Assembly (NCBI GenBank): GCA_965153355.1 | Contig: OZ231126.1 | Coordinates: 71,672,001-71,736,000 of the forward strand | Direction of reading: 5' to 3' | DNA: 64,000 nt | Origin: Flaccisagitta enflata | Lineage: Eukaryota; Chaetognatha; Sagittoidea; Aphragmophora | In this document: positions 1 to 10,439 of the stretch, one piece after another | Layout: every line of letters starts with the position of its first letter | How positions within the stretch are numbered: the stretch's first letter is position 1 | Program-made: the position numbers and the translations under genes | The notes under the pieces: model-generated | Told to the model about the DNA's origin: nothing | What the model saw: only the letters and a program-made list of their open reading frames with translations | Databases searched by the model: none

Positions 1-142
1 GCTTGAAGCTTGTTGCCGCAGCATGTCGACGGTCGACACTCTTCGGGTTTGCATTCGAGAATGCAGTCGCGACTCTTGGACTCGGTCGTCAATTCCAGCG
101 GCCGCTCGACGAATTCAGGCTGAATGGTTGTAGAATGGATGC
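1..142 (-). CDS. SLC30A1: SLC30A1/ZnT1-like zinc transporter, 3'-most exon in window (partial)
   Basis: Exon of a cation diffusion facilitator zinc transporter that would export Zn2+ across the plasma membrane. Read on the minus strand, an acceptor (TTTTCTCAG) at 143-144 is followed by two bases that complete a glycine codon, then IHSTTIQPEF, the conserved end of the ZnT1/ZnT10 cytoplasmic C-terminal domain. It continues into a Cys-rich tail (DCILEC, CRPSTCCG) like that of ZnT1. The frame is open to the window edge, so the stop codon lies outside. Phase 1 matches the upstream exon at 385-522. What is seen: motif, splice site and phase. Family knowledge: ZnT1 carries a Cys-rich tail, which favours ZnT1 over other ZnTs. 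The next exon or stop is not visible. Confidence 0.9.
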
Positions 143-384
143 CTGAGAAAAAAAAGAGGAGTGAACGTGGTTATATAAGGATTTACGATAAGAAAACAAG
201 GCCAAATTGGCCGATATTTGCGCCGTGTAGATCGTCAAACGAATGCGTTACCAACAGACCAACCGACCAACACAGCCTCTTCTAAGCGTTGGCGCATAAC
301 TTACTAATGATGCTTGCCATCCTCGTTGCTCAATTGCTATCCCCTCAGGATCCTCCTGCAGGAGTGAGCGTAATTTTTTCTCAC

Positions 385-522
385 CTTCGTTGTGGAAAAA
401 CAACTTGACATCTTCCGCGATACGTCGATATTCGCTGAGGTTTTGACAATGTATATGAGCAGAAGCGATGATACGGTTGCCGGCGAGTTGCCACACATGA
501 AATTCGTGTACCGCCAACACAC
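385..522 (-). CDS. SLC30A1: SLC30A1/ZnT1-like zinc transporter, exon for C-terminal domain
   Basis: A 138-bp exon, phase 1 at both ends, flanked by acceptor CTTCCAG (523-524) and donor AAG|GTGAG (383-384). It encodes the first part of the ferredoxin-like cytoplasmic domain of CDF transporters: LAVHEFHVWQLAGNRIIASA followed by HNEG. HEFHVWQL and ASAHI are hallmark residues of this domain, which dimerises and senses zinc. The joined reading with the flanking exons is continuous, giving HNEG then IHSTT. The intron upstream of this exon holds a (CT)n microsatellite (on this strand) that ends about 19 bases before the acceptor AG and forms part of its pyrimidine tract. Confidence 0.95.
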
Positions 523-540
523 CTGGAAGAACGCAGGCGG

Positions 541-541
<1 letters not shown>

Positions 542-614
<73 letters not shown>
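542..614. repeat. (GA)n microsatellite in ZnT1 intron, followed by GAAA-rich tract to ~790
   Basis: About 36 uninterrupted GA units, then an imperfect GAAA/GGAA tract to about 790. On the coding (minus) strand it is a CT tract directly upstream of the 3' splice site at 523-524, so it probably serves as, or extends, the polypyrimidine tract. Confidence 0.98.
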
Positions 615-617
<3 letters not shown>

Positions 618-894
618 GACGGATAGAAAGACAAAATGAGAAAAACAGAAGGAAAAGAGAGAAAGAAAGAAAGAAAGAAAGGAAGAAAGGAAGAAAGAAA
701 GAAAGAAACACAGGAAAGAAAAAGAGAAAGAAACACAGGAAGAAGGAAAGACAATGAGAAAGAAACACAGAAAAAGAAAGACAAATCGGAAAGCTCTTAC
801 ACAAACATGTTTTACAAGTCGTTGACATAAAAATTGGTGAGCATACACAAAAGTCAAAGCGATATTTCTTTCTCCCTTTGACAATTATAGATAC

Positions 895-1014
895 CGGTTA
901 TTTTCTCTAGAAGGCGCTTTTTGACTTTCTCCACTTCGATATGAGTAGGAACAGTTTGAAGGAGAATCAAGGCAGATTCTTTGAGCAAAGGAATCGTCGT
1001 TGACAGAATAATGG
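895..1014 (-). CDS. SLC30A1: SLC30A1/ZnT1-like zinc transporter, exon for TM6 and start of C-terminal domain
   Basis: A 120-bp exon, phase 1-1, with acceptor CTCTTCAG (1015-1016) and donor CCG|GTATCT (893-894). It encodes the conserved segment PLLKESALILLQTVP at the junction of the last membrane helix and the cytoplasmic domain, then THIEVEKVKKRL, the first helix of that domain. The split glycine codon at its 3' end joins with the GT of the next exon to give G-V-L-A-V-H-E-F. PLLKESALILLQTV is diagnostic for the ZnT1/ZnT10 branch of the CDF family (family knowledge). No frameshift or stop is seen. Confidence 0.95.
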
Positions 1015-1198
1015 CTGAAGAGATAGCGAAAAAGCATTAAAGCAATATAATTATTATAATACAAAAGAGGATAATAGTATTGACGCTCTATCATCCTTGG
1101 TTCATGTGTCTGTTATAAAATTTAAAATTTCTTTTTCCGTCAAATTCCCTACTGTGTCCGAATCTCAGTTTTAAGTCTGAGTGTTCCTGTCGCTCAGT

Positions 1199-1312
1199 CT
1201 GTTTCTACGTCCGTCTGTTTCTACGTCCATCTGTTTCTACGTCCGTCTGTTTCTACGTCCGTCTGTTTCTACGTCCGTCTGTTTCTACGTCCGTCTGTTT
1301 CTACGTCCGTTT
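1199..1312. repeat. 16-bp tandem repeat, unit CTGTTTCTACGTCCGT, about 7 copies
   Basis: Seven near-identical 16-bp units in a row, one with a single change (CCAT). Lies in the large ZnT1 intron between the exons at 895-1014 and 2621-2695. Confidence 0.95.
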
Positions 1313-1365
1313 CTTTCTCTGTCATGTTCCATTGGGTATGGATATATCCGTCAGTGTTCGAGTTT

Positions 1366-2359
1366 CTCTCTCTCTCTCTTTCTATCTGTCTTTCTTTCTA
1401 TCTGTCTTTCTTTCTATCTGTCTCTCTTTCTATCTGTCTCTCTTTCTATCTGTCTTTCTTTCTATCTGTCTTTCTTTCTATCTGTCTTTCTTTCTATCTG
1501 TCTTTCTTTCTATCTGTCTTTCTTTCTATCTGTCTTTCTTTCTATCTGTCTTTCTTTCTATCTGTCTTTCTTTCTATCTGTCTTTCTTTCTATCTGTCTT
1601 TCTTTCTATCTGTCTTTCTTTCTTTCTGTCTTTCTTTCTTTCTATCTGTCTTTCTTTCTATCTTTCTTTCTTTCTATCTGTCTTTCTTTCTTTCTATCTG
1701 TCTTTCTTTCTTTCTATCTGTCTTTCTTTCTTTCTATCTGTCTTTCTTTCTATCTGTCTTTCTTTCTATCTGTCTTTCTTTCTATCTATCTGTCTTTCTT
1801 TCTTTCTATCTGTCTTTCTTTCTTTCTATCTGTCTTTCTTTCTTTCTATCTGTCTTTCTTTCTATCTGTCTTTCTTTCTTTCTATCTGTCTTTCTTTCTT
1901 TCTATCTGTCTTTCTTTCTATCTGTCTTTCTTTCTATCTGTCTTTCTTTCTATCTGTCTTTCTTTCTATCTGTCTTTCTTTCTATCTGTCTTTCTTTCTA
2001 TCTGTCTTTCTTTCTATCTGTCTTTCTTTCTATCTGTCTTTCTTTCTATCTGTCTTTCTTTCTATCTGTCTTTCTTTCTATCTGTCTTTCTTTCTATCTG
2101 TCTTTCTTTCTATCTGTCTTTCTTTCTATCTGTCTTTCTTTCTATCTGTCTTTCTTTCTATCTGTCTTTCTTTCTATCTGTCTTTCTTTCTATCTGTCTT
2201 TCTTTCTATCTGTCTTTCTATCTGTCTTTCTTTCTATCTGTCTTTCTTTCTATCTATCTTTCTTTCTATCTGTCTTTCTTTCTATCTGTCTTTCTTTCTA
2301 TCTGTCTTTCTTTATATCTGTCTTTCTTTATATCTGTCTTTCTTTATATCTGTCTTTCT

Positions 2360-2441
<82 letters not shown>
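1366..2441. repeat. Large (CTTTCTATCTGT)n / (CT)n satellite block in ZnT1 intron
   Basis: About 1 kb built mainly from the 12-bp unit CTTTCTATCTGT, with CTTTCTTTCTGT and CTTTATATCTGT variants, ending in about 39 CT units (2364-2441). All long open frames in it are artefacts of periodicity. Confidence 0.98.
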
Positions 2442-2446
<5 letters not shown>

Positions 2447-2456
2447 ATCATCCATC

Positions 2457-2550
2457 AATATCATCGTTATCATCATCGTTATCATCATCGTCATCATCAT
2501 CGTCATCATCATCGTTATCATCATCGTCATCATCATCGTCATCATCATCG

Positions 2551-2615
<65 letters not shown>
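2457..2615. repeat. (ATC)n trinucleotide array abutting a splice donor
   Basis: Interrupted CAT/CGT triplets become pure (ATC)n and stop within a few bases of the ZnT1 donor at 2619-2620. On the coding strand the intron starts GTAAG and runs straight into (GAT)n. Confidence 0.97.
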
Positions 2616-2617
<2 letters not shown>

Positions 2618-2620
2618 TAC

Positions 2621-2695
2621 CGACGAGGAAAATTGACATGCCGGGGTCGACGTATAACGTCCAGCATTTCGACAACTCGGGTTCGCAATTGGGAT
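2621..2695 (-). CDS. SLC30A1: SLC30A1/ZnT1-like zinc transporter, exon for extracellular loop and TM6 start
   Basis: A 75-bp exon, phase 1-1, acceptor TTTATTAG (2696-2697), donor GTCG|GTAAGG (2619-2620). It encodes DPNCEPELSKCWTLYVDPGM followed by SIFLV. ZnT1 proteins have a Cys-containing extracellular loop ending in a C-W-x-L-Y-x-D-P motif just before the last membrane helix (family knowledge); that motif is seen here. The reading joins in frame to the exon at 895-1014. Exons for TM1-5 and the His-rich loop must lie further upstream (higher coordinates); none was recognised between 2,700 and the BEL element, so the gene may be interrupted or its remaining exons may lie beyond. Confidence 0.9.
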
Positions 2696-2699
2696 CTAA

Positions 2700-4854
2700 T
2701 AAATGTTGTGAGAGAATAGTAAGCATTCAGTTTGTATAGTTACAGTAGTTTAAGGGTGGTGGGGTAATATGGGTCACTCGGGTGTGTCAATATACAAAAG
2801 GTTTGATATGCCGGGGTAGGCGGGAGGATGCCATCGTCAAGGGTCCAGGGGTAGAATGCTCAAAGAAGAGGGTGCCTGCCATAAACTCAAAGAGAAGAAA
2901 AGATCCCTAAGAGCCCGCGGGGAAAGTGTACTGAGGAAGAACCAAACTGGGCAAAAGATACAGTCCTAATCAAGACCCCAAGGCCCCAATGAATATGCCA
3001 CAGTCCCCACAGGGGCGGTGGCACGCTTGTCGCTCAATATGGTAATCTAACCTAAGGGGGGGGGATCCTAAGAATGAAGTCAATCCTAAGGGGAGAGAGG
3101 TGATATCCAAATGGACATCTTGCTCAAGGAGAATGAGACGCCAGGGGAAGGGGAGTGGCCTCTCCCAGATAACAGCCGCACCTTCCTTAAGTAGGCCAAA
3201 GTGGGGAAGATGAAGCCATGGAAGAGGAGGTCCAAGGCAACAGCCAGAGAGAAGGAGAAGGCAGGGTAAAGCCGGCAAGGGAAAGGGAAGGACCCAACCC
3301 AGATATCAGAGAGGGAAAGAAGGGGAAATGCGCGGCACTACAGTTGCTCCCCCTCACGCCAAGACGATGTCCTCAGCGTCAAAATAATCAACCCATTCTA
3401 AGACGAACATGCTCTCCTTCCTATTACTAAATTTCAAAACAACACAATAACACTAGCACATGTGTGCTAAAGAGTGTAAAATGACACGGCATGATAGAAA
3501 TACGGCCAGCTAATTTTAGGAAAGACGTGAAACATTACTAATGTGAACGTAAAAGCCATGAACCAACCCACAAATGTAAACCCATGACGCTAATATCAAC
3601 AATGGGCCGAAAGAAAGTGAAAAAAGCAATACCACCAAACAGTGTAACAAAATGGTACGCTTGTTAACATGCGAGCGACGGTAACATAGCAAACATGACC
3701 CACACGAGAATACATATGCAATCAGAAACGGTAATAAGATGTTCGCGAGGTAGTCCACTGCATCCACCGGCGTCCGAGGTGAACATCTTCAAATTGGTTC
3801 CGTAGTTAACTTCACATCCATTGGGTTCGCCTTGTTCCTCCAATTGCGCGCCTGTTCCGTCATGGGCGCGTCCATCCATGCTTATTCAGCGTATCCTGTC
3901 TTGGGGTGGGCATGACATGACCAGATGCGCAATGAATTCAAGCAGGAACGACCAAACATACAAACACAAGTAAACACAAGCACAAGCAAAAAAAAAAAAA
4001 AACAAAACAAAACAAAACAAAAACCAAACAAAACAAAACAACCAACCACCAAAACGAAACAACCAGACAGGCAAAGAAAGAAAAAAAAACAGTACGAAAA
4101 ACAGAACAAACAGACAGAACGGGCAGCGGTGCAAAGCAATCGAAAACAGAATGAATGGGCAAACGAGTGAATGAACACACCTGGCCATGACCTGTCCCAC
4201 CTAGGGTTGTAAAACGCCGATGTGAAAAAACATCCATCTCGGAATGCCGTGCCGTGACCTGCTTTGAGGGAGCAAACGAGGGAATGAGCAAGCACGTGAA
4301 TATGCATATGATCAAACAAACAACCACGAAACAGTGAATGAGCATGTAACAAGCACCCACGTGATCGAGTGAACAGGCTTATCAGGTCAAGACACGGTTA
4401 AATAACGCGCGGCGACGGTCAGCAGATCTTGCCCACGCAGGCAACTTAAATATGACGCATTCCGTGGGGAGACATGGATACATGATGACCATGTAAATCC
4501 GAGATCAACAAGCGGCAAAAAAAACAAAAAAACAAAAACAAAATCCGACGGGAGAGCAAGAAAAAAAAACAAAGAAAAAGCACAAAGGGCAAATATCAAT
4601 GACCACAAAAGCAAACAAAACAAGCAAAACAAAAACAAAGAAAAAGAACAAAACGCAAGGACCAAAACACACACAAAAAAAAAAAGTAACAACAACCGCA
4701 AAAATGATAACAATAGCGACACCGATAGAAAAAAAAACAATAACAGCAATCAATAATAACAATGGTGACAATAATGACAATGGCAAAAAAAAAAAAAGAA
4801 ATAATAAAAATATCATAAAATAATAAGAATAAAAATAAGAATAGAAATAATAAA

Positions 4855-4918
<64 letters not shown>

Positions 4919-5818
4919 GTAACAATCAGTGACAGTAGTAATGATGATAATGATAATTAGGGGGGGGGGGTCGGGATGGTAAAAAAGGTCAAATGGGTGG
5001 AGGGTTAGGCTCGAGCAGCGGACACACATGCGAGCCCGTTTGGGGGCGGTAGTCTCGCCAAAGACAAATCAAACCAGTGACCCAGGCATCTTAACATCAG
5101 CGACCTGTACAGACAGCAGAACCCGTGTACAGTGTACACCTACGGACAGAAAAACCCAACTCGGGCAAACAAAACACGTTTAGCATCCCGGTCCAAACAG
5201 AATGGCAGGAACACTCGTCTGTTATTGTTTTCACCTAAACTAAGATGCCCGGCGCAAAGCCCACATCATTTTTTCCCAAATCAAGGTATCAACGCGACAG
5301 ACAAACCAAAGGCCGCGGCCAGCGTGTGAACGAGTGGGCCCAGATCCGAGAATTCTGCCCAAATGGGCAACTGATACGAACCCAATTGTCACGTTCACGC
5401 CAGGTTTAACCTAGCGAGTTTGAGGAGAAATTCAAATAAAATAGAAAAACAAATTAAACGCCAATGGGGGGGGATAATTACTAAATTGGGAATTAAGTAG
5501 AGGGAATAAATGTCCGAACAAAGGTGCACGTATGCGTAGGACCGAACCCCCGAAGTAAAAGGGTAATTTTAAGTAAGGGGAAAACAAAATTAAGACGTGA
5601 AAGAGTGGGAAGAGATCGAGAAACCAAAACACCGTCGAAGGGGTCAACTAATGTGAGCAAGACTTACTTAACCAGGTGCCCGATCGGAGAAAAAAAAGTA
5701 GGAACAAAATATGTCCAAGGACAAAAAAAATGATAAGAGAAAGAGAAAAGTAAAGTGAAGAGAAGCGCGAGGGAAAAGACGAGGCTGAAGCTAACGGGGC
5801 AATAGAAAAAAAAAACAT
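2700..5818. other. Gene-free stretch with A-rich, G/A-rich and (AAT)n low complexity
   Basis: No coding exon or element terminus recognised. Contains a purine-rich region (2,830-3,330), a CAAAA-type tract (3,987-4,060), K/N-coding A-rich sequence (4,515-4,850), a pure (AAT)n run (4,851-4,917) and a G9 run near 4,961. Open frames here are compositional. ZnT1 exons for the N-terminal membrane helices were looked for on the minus strand and not found. Confidence 0.6.
4848..4917. repeat. (AAT)n trinucleotide microsatellite
   Basis: About 22 uninterrupted AAT units. Confidence 0.97.
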
Positions 5819-6185
5819 ATCTTCTTCTTTATCTTCGACTTCTTCTTTATTCTTTGACTTCTTCTTTATTCTTCTTCTTTATTGTCGGTCCGTCTATTCT
5901 TACGTCCATATCATGTCCGATCAGTCCTTCTGTTCGGTCTCTCTTTAAAGCCTTTACCGAAATTGGTATCGGGCTTTATCCTCGTCGTCGGACTATTATT
6001 TTCTTACTGAACTAAAATCTTATCTCTCCGCGGAAACGATCGGTTGCTCGTATCAACACGAACTGAGCTACGAGCTCGATCTATCTCGTATTTGTTGACT
6101 CCTCGTCGGGGTAATTTCTTTCCTCCGAGCGGACCGATCGGCTTATGGCTCTCATGACTATATGGTCCGACGGAGGCTCGATACA
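5819..6185 (-). repeat. 3' LTR of BEL/Pao element
   Basis: Begins on the minus strand with TGTATCGAGCCTCCG, immediately after a GGGGG purine run. It matches 17,286-17,696 almost base for base, apart from repeat-number differences in the CTTCTTTATT-rich end. Confidence 0.92.
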
Positions 6186-6593
6186 CCCCCGTCGAATCGA
6201 TTTTCGGTTCCTCTCTAGAGGCTTTGTTGGACCTATTGTTCTCTTCCTGCTGTATTTATTTATTTAATACAACTCTGGTTTGGAACTCGTCTTTATTACT
6301 TAATCTGACTTAACTTGAAACATTTAACATGGCATCAATCAATCAGTCTCGACGATTGGCATAGTACTTCCTTTCGTCTGTGTGTGTCATCCGTTTTTAT
6401 AGTGTTCCCCTGGAAACTTCCCGCTTGCCCTTTCTTGTCAAATATAGGGAGTGTCTGTCACTCTGATCGTGCCGTCTTTATACTCCGCCAATCGTCGGGT
6501 ACAGATATTTCATTTATCGAAGAACATGAAACAAACTCGTATCTGCAACTGCAGAAATGTAACGTAATGTTCGCAGAGATTCATTAATATGTT

Positions 6594-6991
6594 TTACTCT
6601 TTGTTGATTGCGGCGTGCGCTCGCATTGCCAGGTCATAAAACCTGGCGCCTTTGGCGATTTTTTTCGCAGCTTCTTTCATTTTGCGCTGCGTTTCGCTCT
6701 CGTTCTCCTCATCTGATGATTCTGAGTCGTCGCGGCGTCTCTTTTGCGATGGTTTCGCGATGATCCTGCATTGCCTCGCCTTATGTCCGTGGCGATGGCA
6801 ATTATAGCATTTGATTGCGTTGTACCTCGGTCTTCTATCTTCTTCCCGGCGTCCATCTCTGTCCTCGGGTCTGTCTGCGACCCGTCCGTGGCGTATTTTT
6901 TCTCTTTCCCCATCTCTTCGTCTTGGAATTCTGCCCAAACTGCCCGGCTGCTGCTGCTGCTGCTGCTGTTGTGCTATTTGCTGCTGCTGTT

Positions 6992-7023
<32 letters not shown>

Positions 7024-7304
7024 TAGCTGTGGCTGCTGCTGTACTGCCGAGAAGTGGAAGGAGTTCTCGCTCTGCCCGGTGATCCCCGGAGATGATTGCG
7101 TTGCCGCTCCTCGCCGCGTCTGTTTTCGTGGCGTCGGCTCCTGTGGCGCGCCTCCCTTCTCCTGCCGTGCGTGTCGGCTTCTGCGTCTTTTCCCACTTCC
7201 AGCTGGCGGCTTCCTTCCTGTACTAGTTGCTCCTCCGGCGCCACTGGTTCCAACGCCTTTTGTAGCATGGCCGCCTTCTCCATCGTTTCGTCGATCTTCC
7301 TCAC
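6594..7304 (-). CDS. Extra BEL ORF: zinc-knuckle, Arg-rich, polyQ/polyS nucleic-acid-binding protein
   Basis: A 236-residue ORF placed after pol and before the 3' LTR, where some LTR elements carry env. It is not an envelope: there is no signal peptide or membrane segment. It has an Arg/Glu-rich N-terminal half, Ser and Gln runs (CTG/CAG repeats, about 6,945-7,020), then a single CCHC zinc knuckle (CYNCHRHGHKARQC, about residues 165-178) followed by a basic and then acidic Ser-rich stretch. This resembles a nucleocapsid-like RNA-binding protein. An acidic ORF at 7,319-7,672 lies just upstream in another frame and could be its N-terminal part after a frameshift or splice. Function is inference from the knuckle; no homologue is recognised. 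Confidence 0.6.
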
Positions 7305-7318
7305 CGGTGAGCGGCGGG

Positions 7319-7672
7319 TTACGGGCAGGTCGTATCCGTTTCCATGGAACTATCTCTCTCTTCCTGTCTCCATTCGGCTCTTCTTTCTCCTTGTCCCGCT
7401 CTGGCGATCTCTGCGTTTTCCTCGTCGCGGATGCCAGCGGCGTTTCCGGCGGCGCTGGCGTCTATTTCGTCTCCGTTGGCTGTCTCCGCGACGATCGCCG
7501 TTTCGGCGTTGTTCTCGATTTTCTCCTCCACGACGTCGTTGTCTTCTTGGTTCACTTCCTCCTCGTTTCCCGACTTCTCTTCTCCCTCGTTGGCATTCTG
7601 CCGTCTCTCCTCCTCTTCTTGTTCCGCGGTTGTCGGTTTGTGTCTCTCTTTTCCCGCCTCGGGATATTCCAA
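7319..7672 (-). CDS. Acidic ORF upstream of the zinc-knuckle ORF (possible N-terminal part)
   Basis: A 117-residue Glu-rich ORF (EEEERRQNANEGEEK and similar) with no recognised domain. It ends 15 bases before the start of the zinc-knuckle ORF and is in a different frame. Its overlap with Arg-rich readings of the other frames makes a real protein uncertain; its position and strand fit a broken two-part ORF. Confidence 0.35.
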   Translation of the reverse strand: MEYPEAGKERHKPTTAEQEEEERRQNANEGEEKSGNEEEVNQEDNDVVEEKIENNAETAIVAETANGDEIDASAAGNAAGIRDEENAEIARAGQGERRAEWRQEERDSSMETDTTCP

Positions 7673-7805
7673 TTTTTTGCGGGACTGTTCGTGAGACGGA
7701 ATAATTGTAGATGACTTCGTAACATGAATAAAAACTCGTGCCGCTGGGAGAAGCTAAAAAAGGGTCTAACCCTGCACATTCCATGAAGTTTAGAATTTTC
7801 GTCAT

Positions 7806-8673
7806 TTTGTTTTTTTCTTATTTCTTTTTATTAAGTTAGGAGTGAAAACGATTTTAGATAAAATCCCCTGAAAGACAACAACTTCCTTCTTCTAACTAAG
7901 ATCACTCGTTGATGTTTAAGTTAATCGCTCTCTTTTTATTCAATAAAAGAGAATGTTTTGATGGAAAATTAGACCAGAGAAAGGCAGCGAAATCAGATGT
8001 TCCGAATGTTTCTCTGGTTTATCGTCTCTCGGTTTATCTATTCAGATTATCAACTCGGTTTATCAATTCGGTTTATTAACCTTCTCTAGAGGTATTTTAT
8101 CTACCTTCTTTCCTTTTGCGTCTCTCTTTGGCGCCTTGGTGGCGATGCTCTTTCCTTCTCCTGACGCTTTTGTCTCCCCGGTCGTCCCGATTTCCGCGAC
8201 TCCGGCCGCCTCCTCGTTGATTTCCATTCTGTCTGGGAAATTAGGTTAAATTACTCTCTCTGCTTCTCTCTCTGTCCCTCCGCGCGGACTGTTGTCGCAC
8301 GAACTCGTCTCTATCGTATCTTTGTTCTTTCCTCCTTCCCTTTTTCAGGAGTGTTTGTCGCATTTCATCGTTCTCACCTTTATTGTCTTTTGTCCGACTT
8401 TTCTTTATCTTCTCCTCTGTTCGTCGTCCTTCGCTCGACTTTTCTTTATCTTTCCTCTCTCGTCTTTCGGGCTCGCCCTCTTCTCGGTTATTCTCTCCTC
8501 GCGATCTGAGAAGTTAAATCATAAGTTTTTAACTTCGTCGAGTTTGGTTCTCAACGATGAACCTGACGTGCTAGGCCGTGGTCTATTATCGTCGGCCATT
8601 GCTAGCATTATTTGTTTTCAAATTGAATCATTTCCGATTTTTTCTTTCTCGTTCACCTCGTCTTTAATTCCGC
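7806..8673. other. BEL internal region without recognised gene (part 1)
   Basis: Pyrimidine-rich on the plus strand; only short, compositionally biased frames. It forms part of the long spacer between pol and the extra ORF. Confidence 0.5.
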
Positions 8674-8678
8674 GTTGT

Positions 8679-8927
8679 CACCTTGATCTGGGGGCTGGGA
8701 AAAACCAAAGATGAATCTAGTGTGTTTCAGCCAAAAAACTTAATTTACATAGAAAAGCATGCCACCAGTTATGTAGTGAGATGAAATTTTAACTGAAGCT
8801 CTGCAGAAAACCATCAGCTTTCTTCATGTAAAATTTCATCCCACTGGGGCAACTAGAAGTATGCTTTTCATGTAATTTAAGCTATTGAGATTCATCTCGG
8901 GTTTTTCTCAGCCCCCAGATCAAGGTG
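8679..8927. mobile_element. 249-bp palindromic MITE with 5-bp target duplication
   Basis: Terminal inverted repeats begin CACCTTGATCTGGGGGCTG at the left end and the reverse complement ends the element at 8,927. Pairing continues inward (AGATGAATCT, the TTACAT/ATGTAA region, ATGAAATTTTA/TAAAATTTCAT), so the whole unit can fold into one hairpin. GTTGT flanks both sides (8,674-8,678 and 8,928-8,932). No coding capacity. The insertion is nested in the BEL element and is therefore younger than it. The superfamily is not assigned. Confidence 0.9.
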
Positions 8928-8932
8928 GTTGT

Positions 8933-10202
8933 GTCTTCTTTCTTTTTTTTTTTTGATTTTATATTTCATCCAGGATTCGTCCGCCCAAATTCGCTGTCGG
9001 AGCTGGTTTGACGCTAACGGTCAAATGTATCATCTTGTTTGTTTTTTTTCGTGATGCGTTTTCTCTGCTTATGCGTCATTACTATACGCTAGCGTATATC
9101 TTGTTATAACAGGTTTCTACCGCTTTCTCCTCTGAATCTCTGTTTAAGTCGTGATCGTTTTTCTCTTTTTTTTTTTTTCTTTTTTTCGAGAAAGGCTTCT
9201 CTCCTCGCGTATGGCATTTTCTCCGAATTCATTTTCTCTTTTCTTCTCATCGTCGTGATCGCGTGATAACACAACAATGCGATAACACAACGACGCGATA
9301 ATCGTTTGATCCAGTCATTCCCTCGACTTCTGTCCCCTGTGACTCAGCCGTCTAAGCGTTTCCTCGAGTTCGAAATTCCCGCTTCGGCGCGATTGCTCTT
9401 TTGTCTAATTTTTGAGGCCTCGGTTATTTTGCATATTGCGGCTCGTTCTTTTTTTCATTCTGGCGGACCCCGATTATTTTTTCTCCGCGATTTCTTGGCT
9501 TAGTTCAAAACGTTACGTCCCTCTAACCCTTTAATGTTGTTCTGTCTTCTCTTTTTAAATTTCCACCTATGCGTTTGGTGGGCCTTTCCCTCCCTGTCTG
9601 TGGGAATTCATTGTTGGTCCGGTTTTTTCGGGGTATAAAGGGAAAATGGGACCTCTCCTCTTTCAGTTAGGAACATGCGCCTGGGGTTGTGCGTTATGGA
9701 TGAGGTCCGAGACTCATCTGTAATCGTGCCTCTCCTCGATCCTGTGACTAAGCTGTCGAGAGCGAACGGGGCCGGACGACCGGTCCTACACGGGCCGCCG
9801 GGGGTCGCCGAGAGACCGCCCTTAAATCCCGGTCAGTGCCCAATGGGAGTAGGCCTGGCAATAACGCAGTCAAAGGCAGAGTCAGGTGGCGCCCCCTGGA
9901 TAGGGGATAATTCCTACATTCTTTTTCATTTTTTTCCATTTTTTTTTTTTTTTTGTTTCTCCGGCCGACGCAAGGCGAATCGTCCTGTGATGTTGACAAG
10001 TAATAGTACAATGACCAATGATCTTATCTACCGTCCCGTCATTCCTGTACTGGACTGGACCTCCGATAGATGTCGCGCTATCTGTATTTACAACATTTAT
10101 CACAATTTCCTAGTTTGTGCATAGCACGCCATCACTACAATAGCCTTAACTACCGTCAAACAGACGTTAACTAGCTATATATACAGTGAGGAGTTTGCTT
10201 TC
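8933..10202. other. BEL internal region without recognised gene (part 2)
   Basis: Contains T-rich runs, a TATAAAG at about 9,634 followed 24 bases later by TCAGTT on the plus strand, and GC-rich sequence (9,760-9,850). No protein domain was recognised on either strand. Confidence 0.5.
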
Positions 10203-10439
10203 TCATTCTAGTTCCAGCGCCACCACTTTACCGGTGGCTCTGCGAACTATTCTCCCGTTTGCCGTTCTTACTGTCACGGTTCTCACTTTCCCGTCCCTCT
10301 CGCTCTTCTCCGCTTCTACCACTCTTCCTAGTTTCCAGTCCTTTCTCTGTTTGCATTCATCTACCATCAGCACCAATTGGTCTGTCTCTATGTCTTTTTC
10401 GTTTTTTGTCCACTTTTGTCTGTGCCTGAGAGTGTTTTA
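10203..10439 (-). pseudogene. Remnant of pol C-terminus downstream of premature stop
   Basis: The frame continues from the TAA at 10,437-10,439 without further stop to TGA at 10,203-10,205 and shows the basic, Val/Arg-rich character of the usual BEL pol C-terminal domain that follows integrase. The premature stop is the only break seen. Confidence 0.75.

Noticed and set aside
1181-2739. Long open frames (over 400 residues) across the CTTTCTATCTGT block
   Set aside because: Open in all frames because of repeat periodicity; consists only of Ser/Leu/Phe/Cys/Tyr repeats and lies within a ZnT1 intron.
6815-7714. 299-residue plus-strand frame with poly-Ala/Cys
   Set aside because: Antisense reading of the CAG/CTG repeats and Arg-rich BEL ORF on the other strand; no motif.
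9630-9680. TATAAAG followed by TCAGTT, a promoter-like pair on the plus strand
   Set aside because: No gene follows on that strand, and it lies inside the minus-strand BEL element; could be chance.
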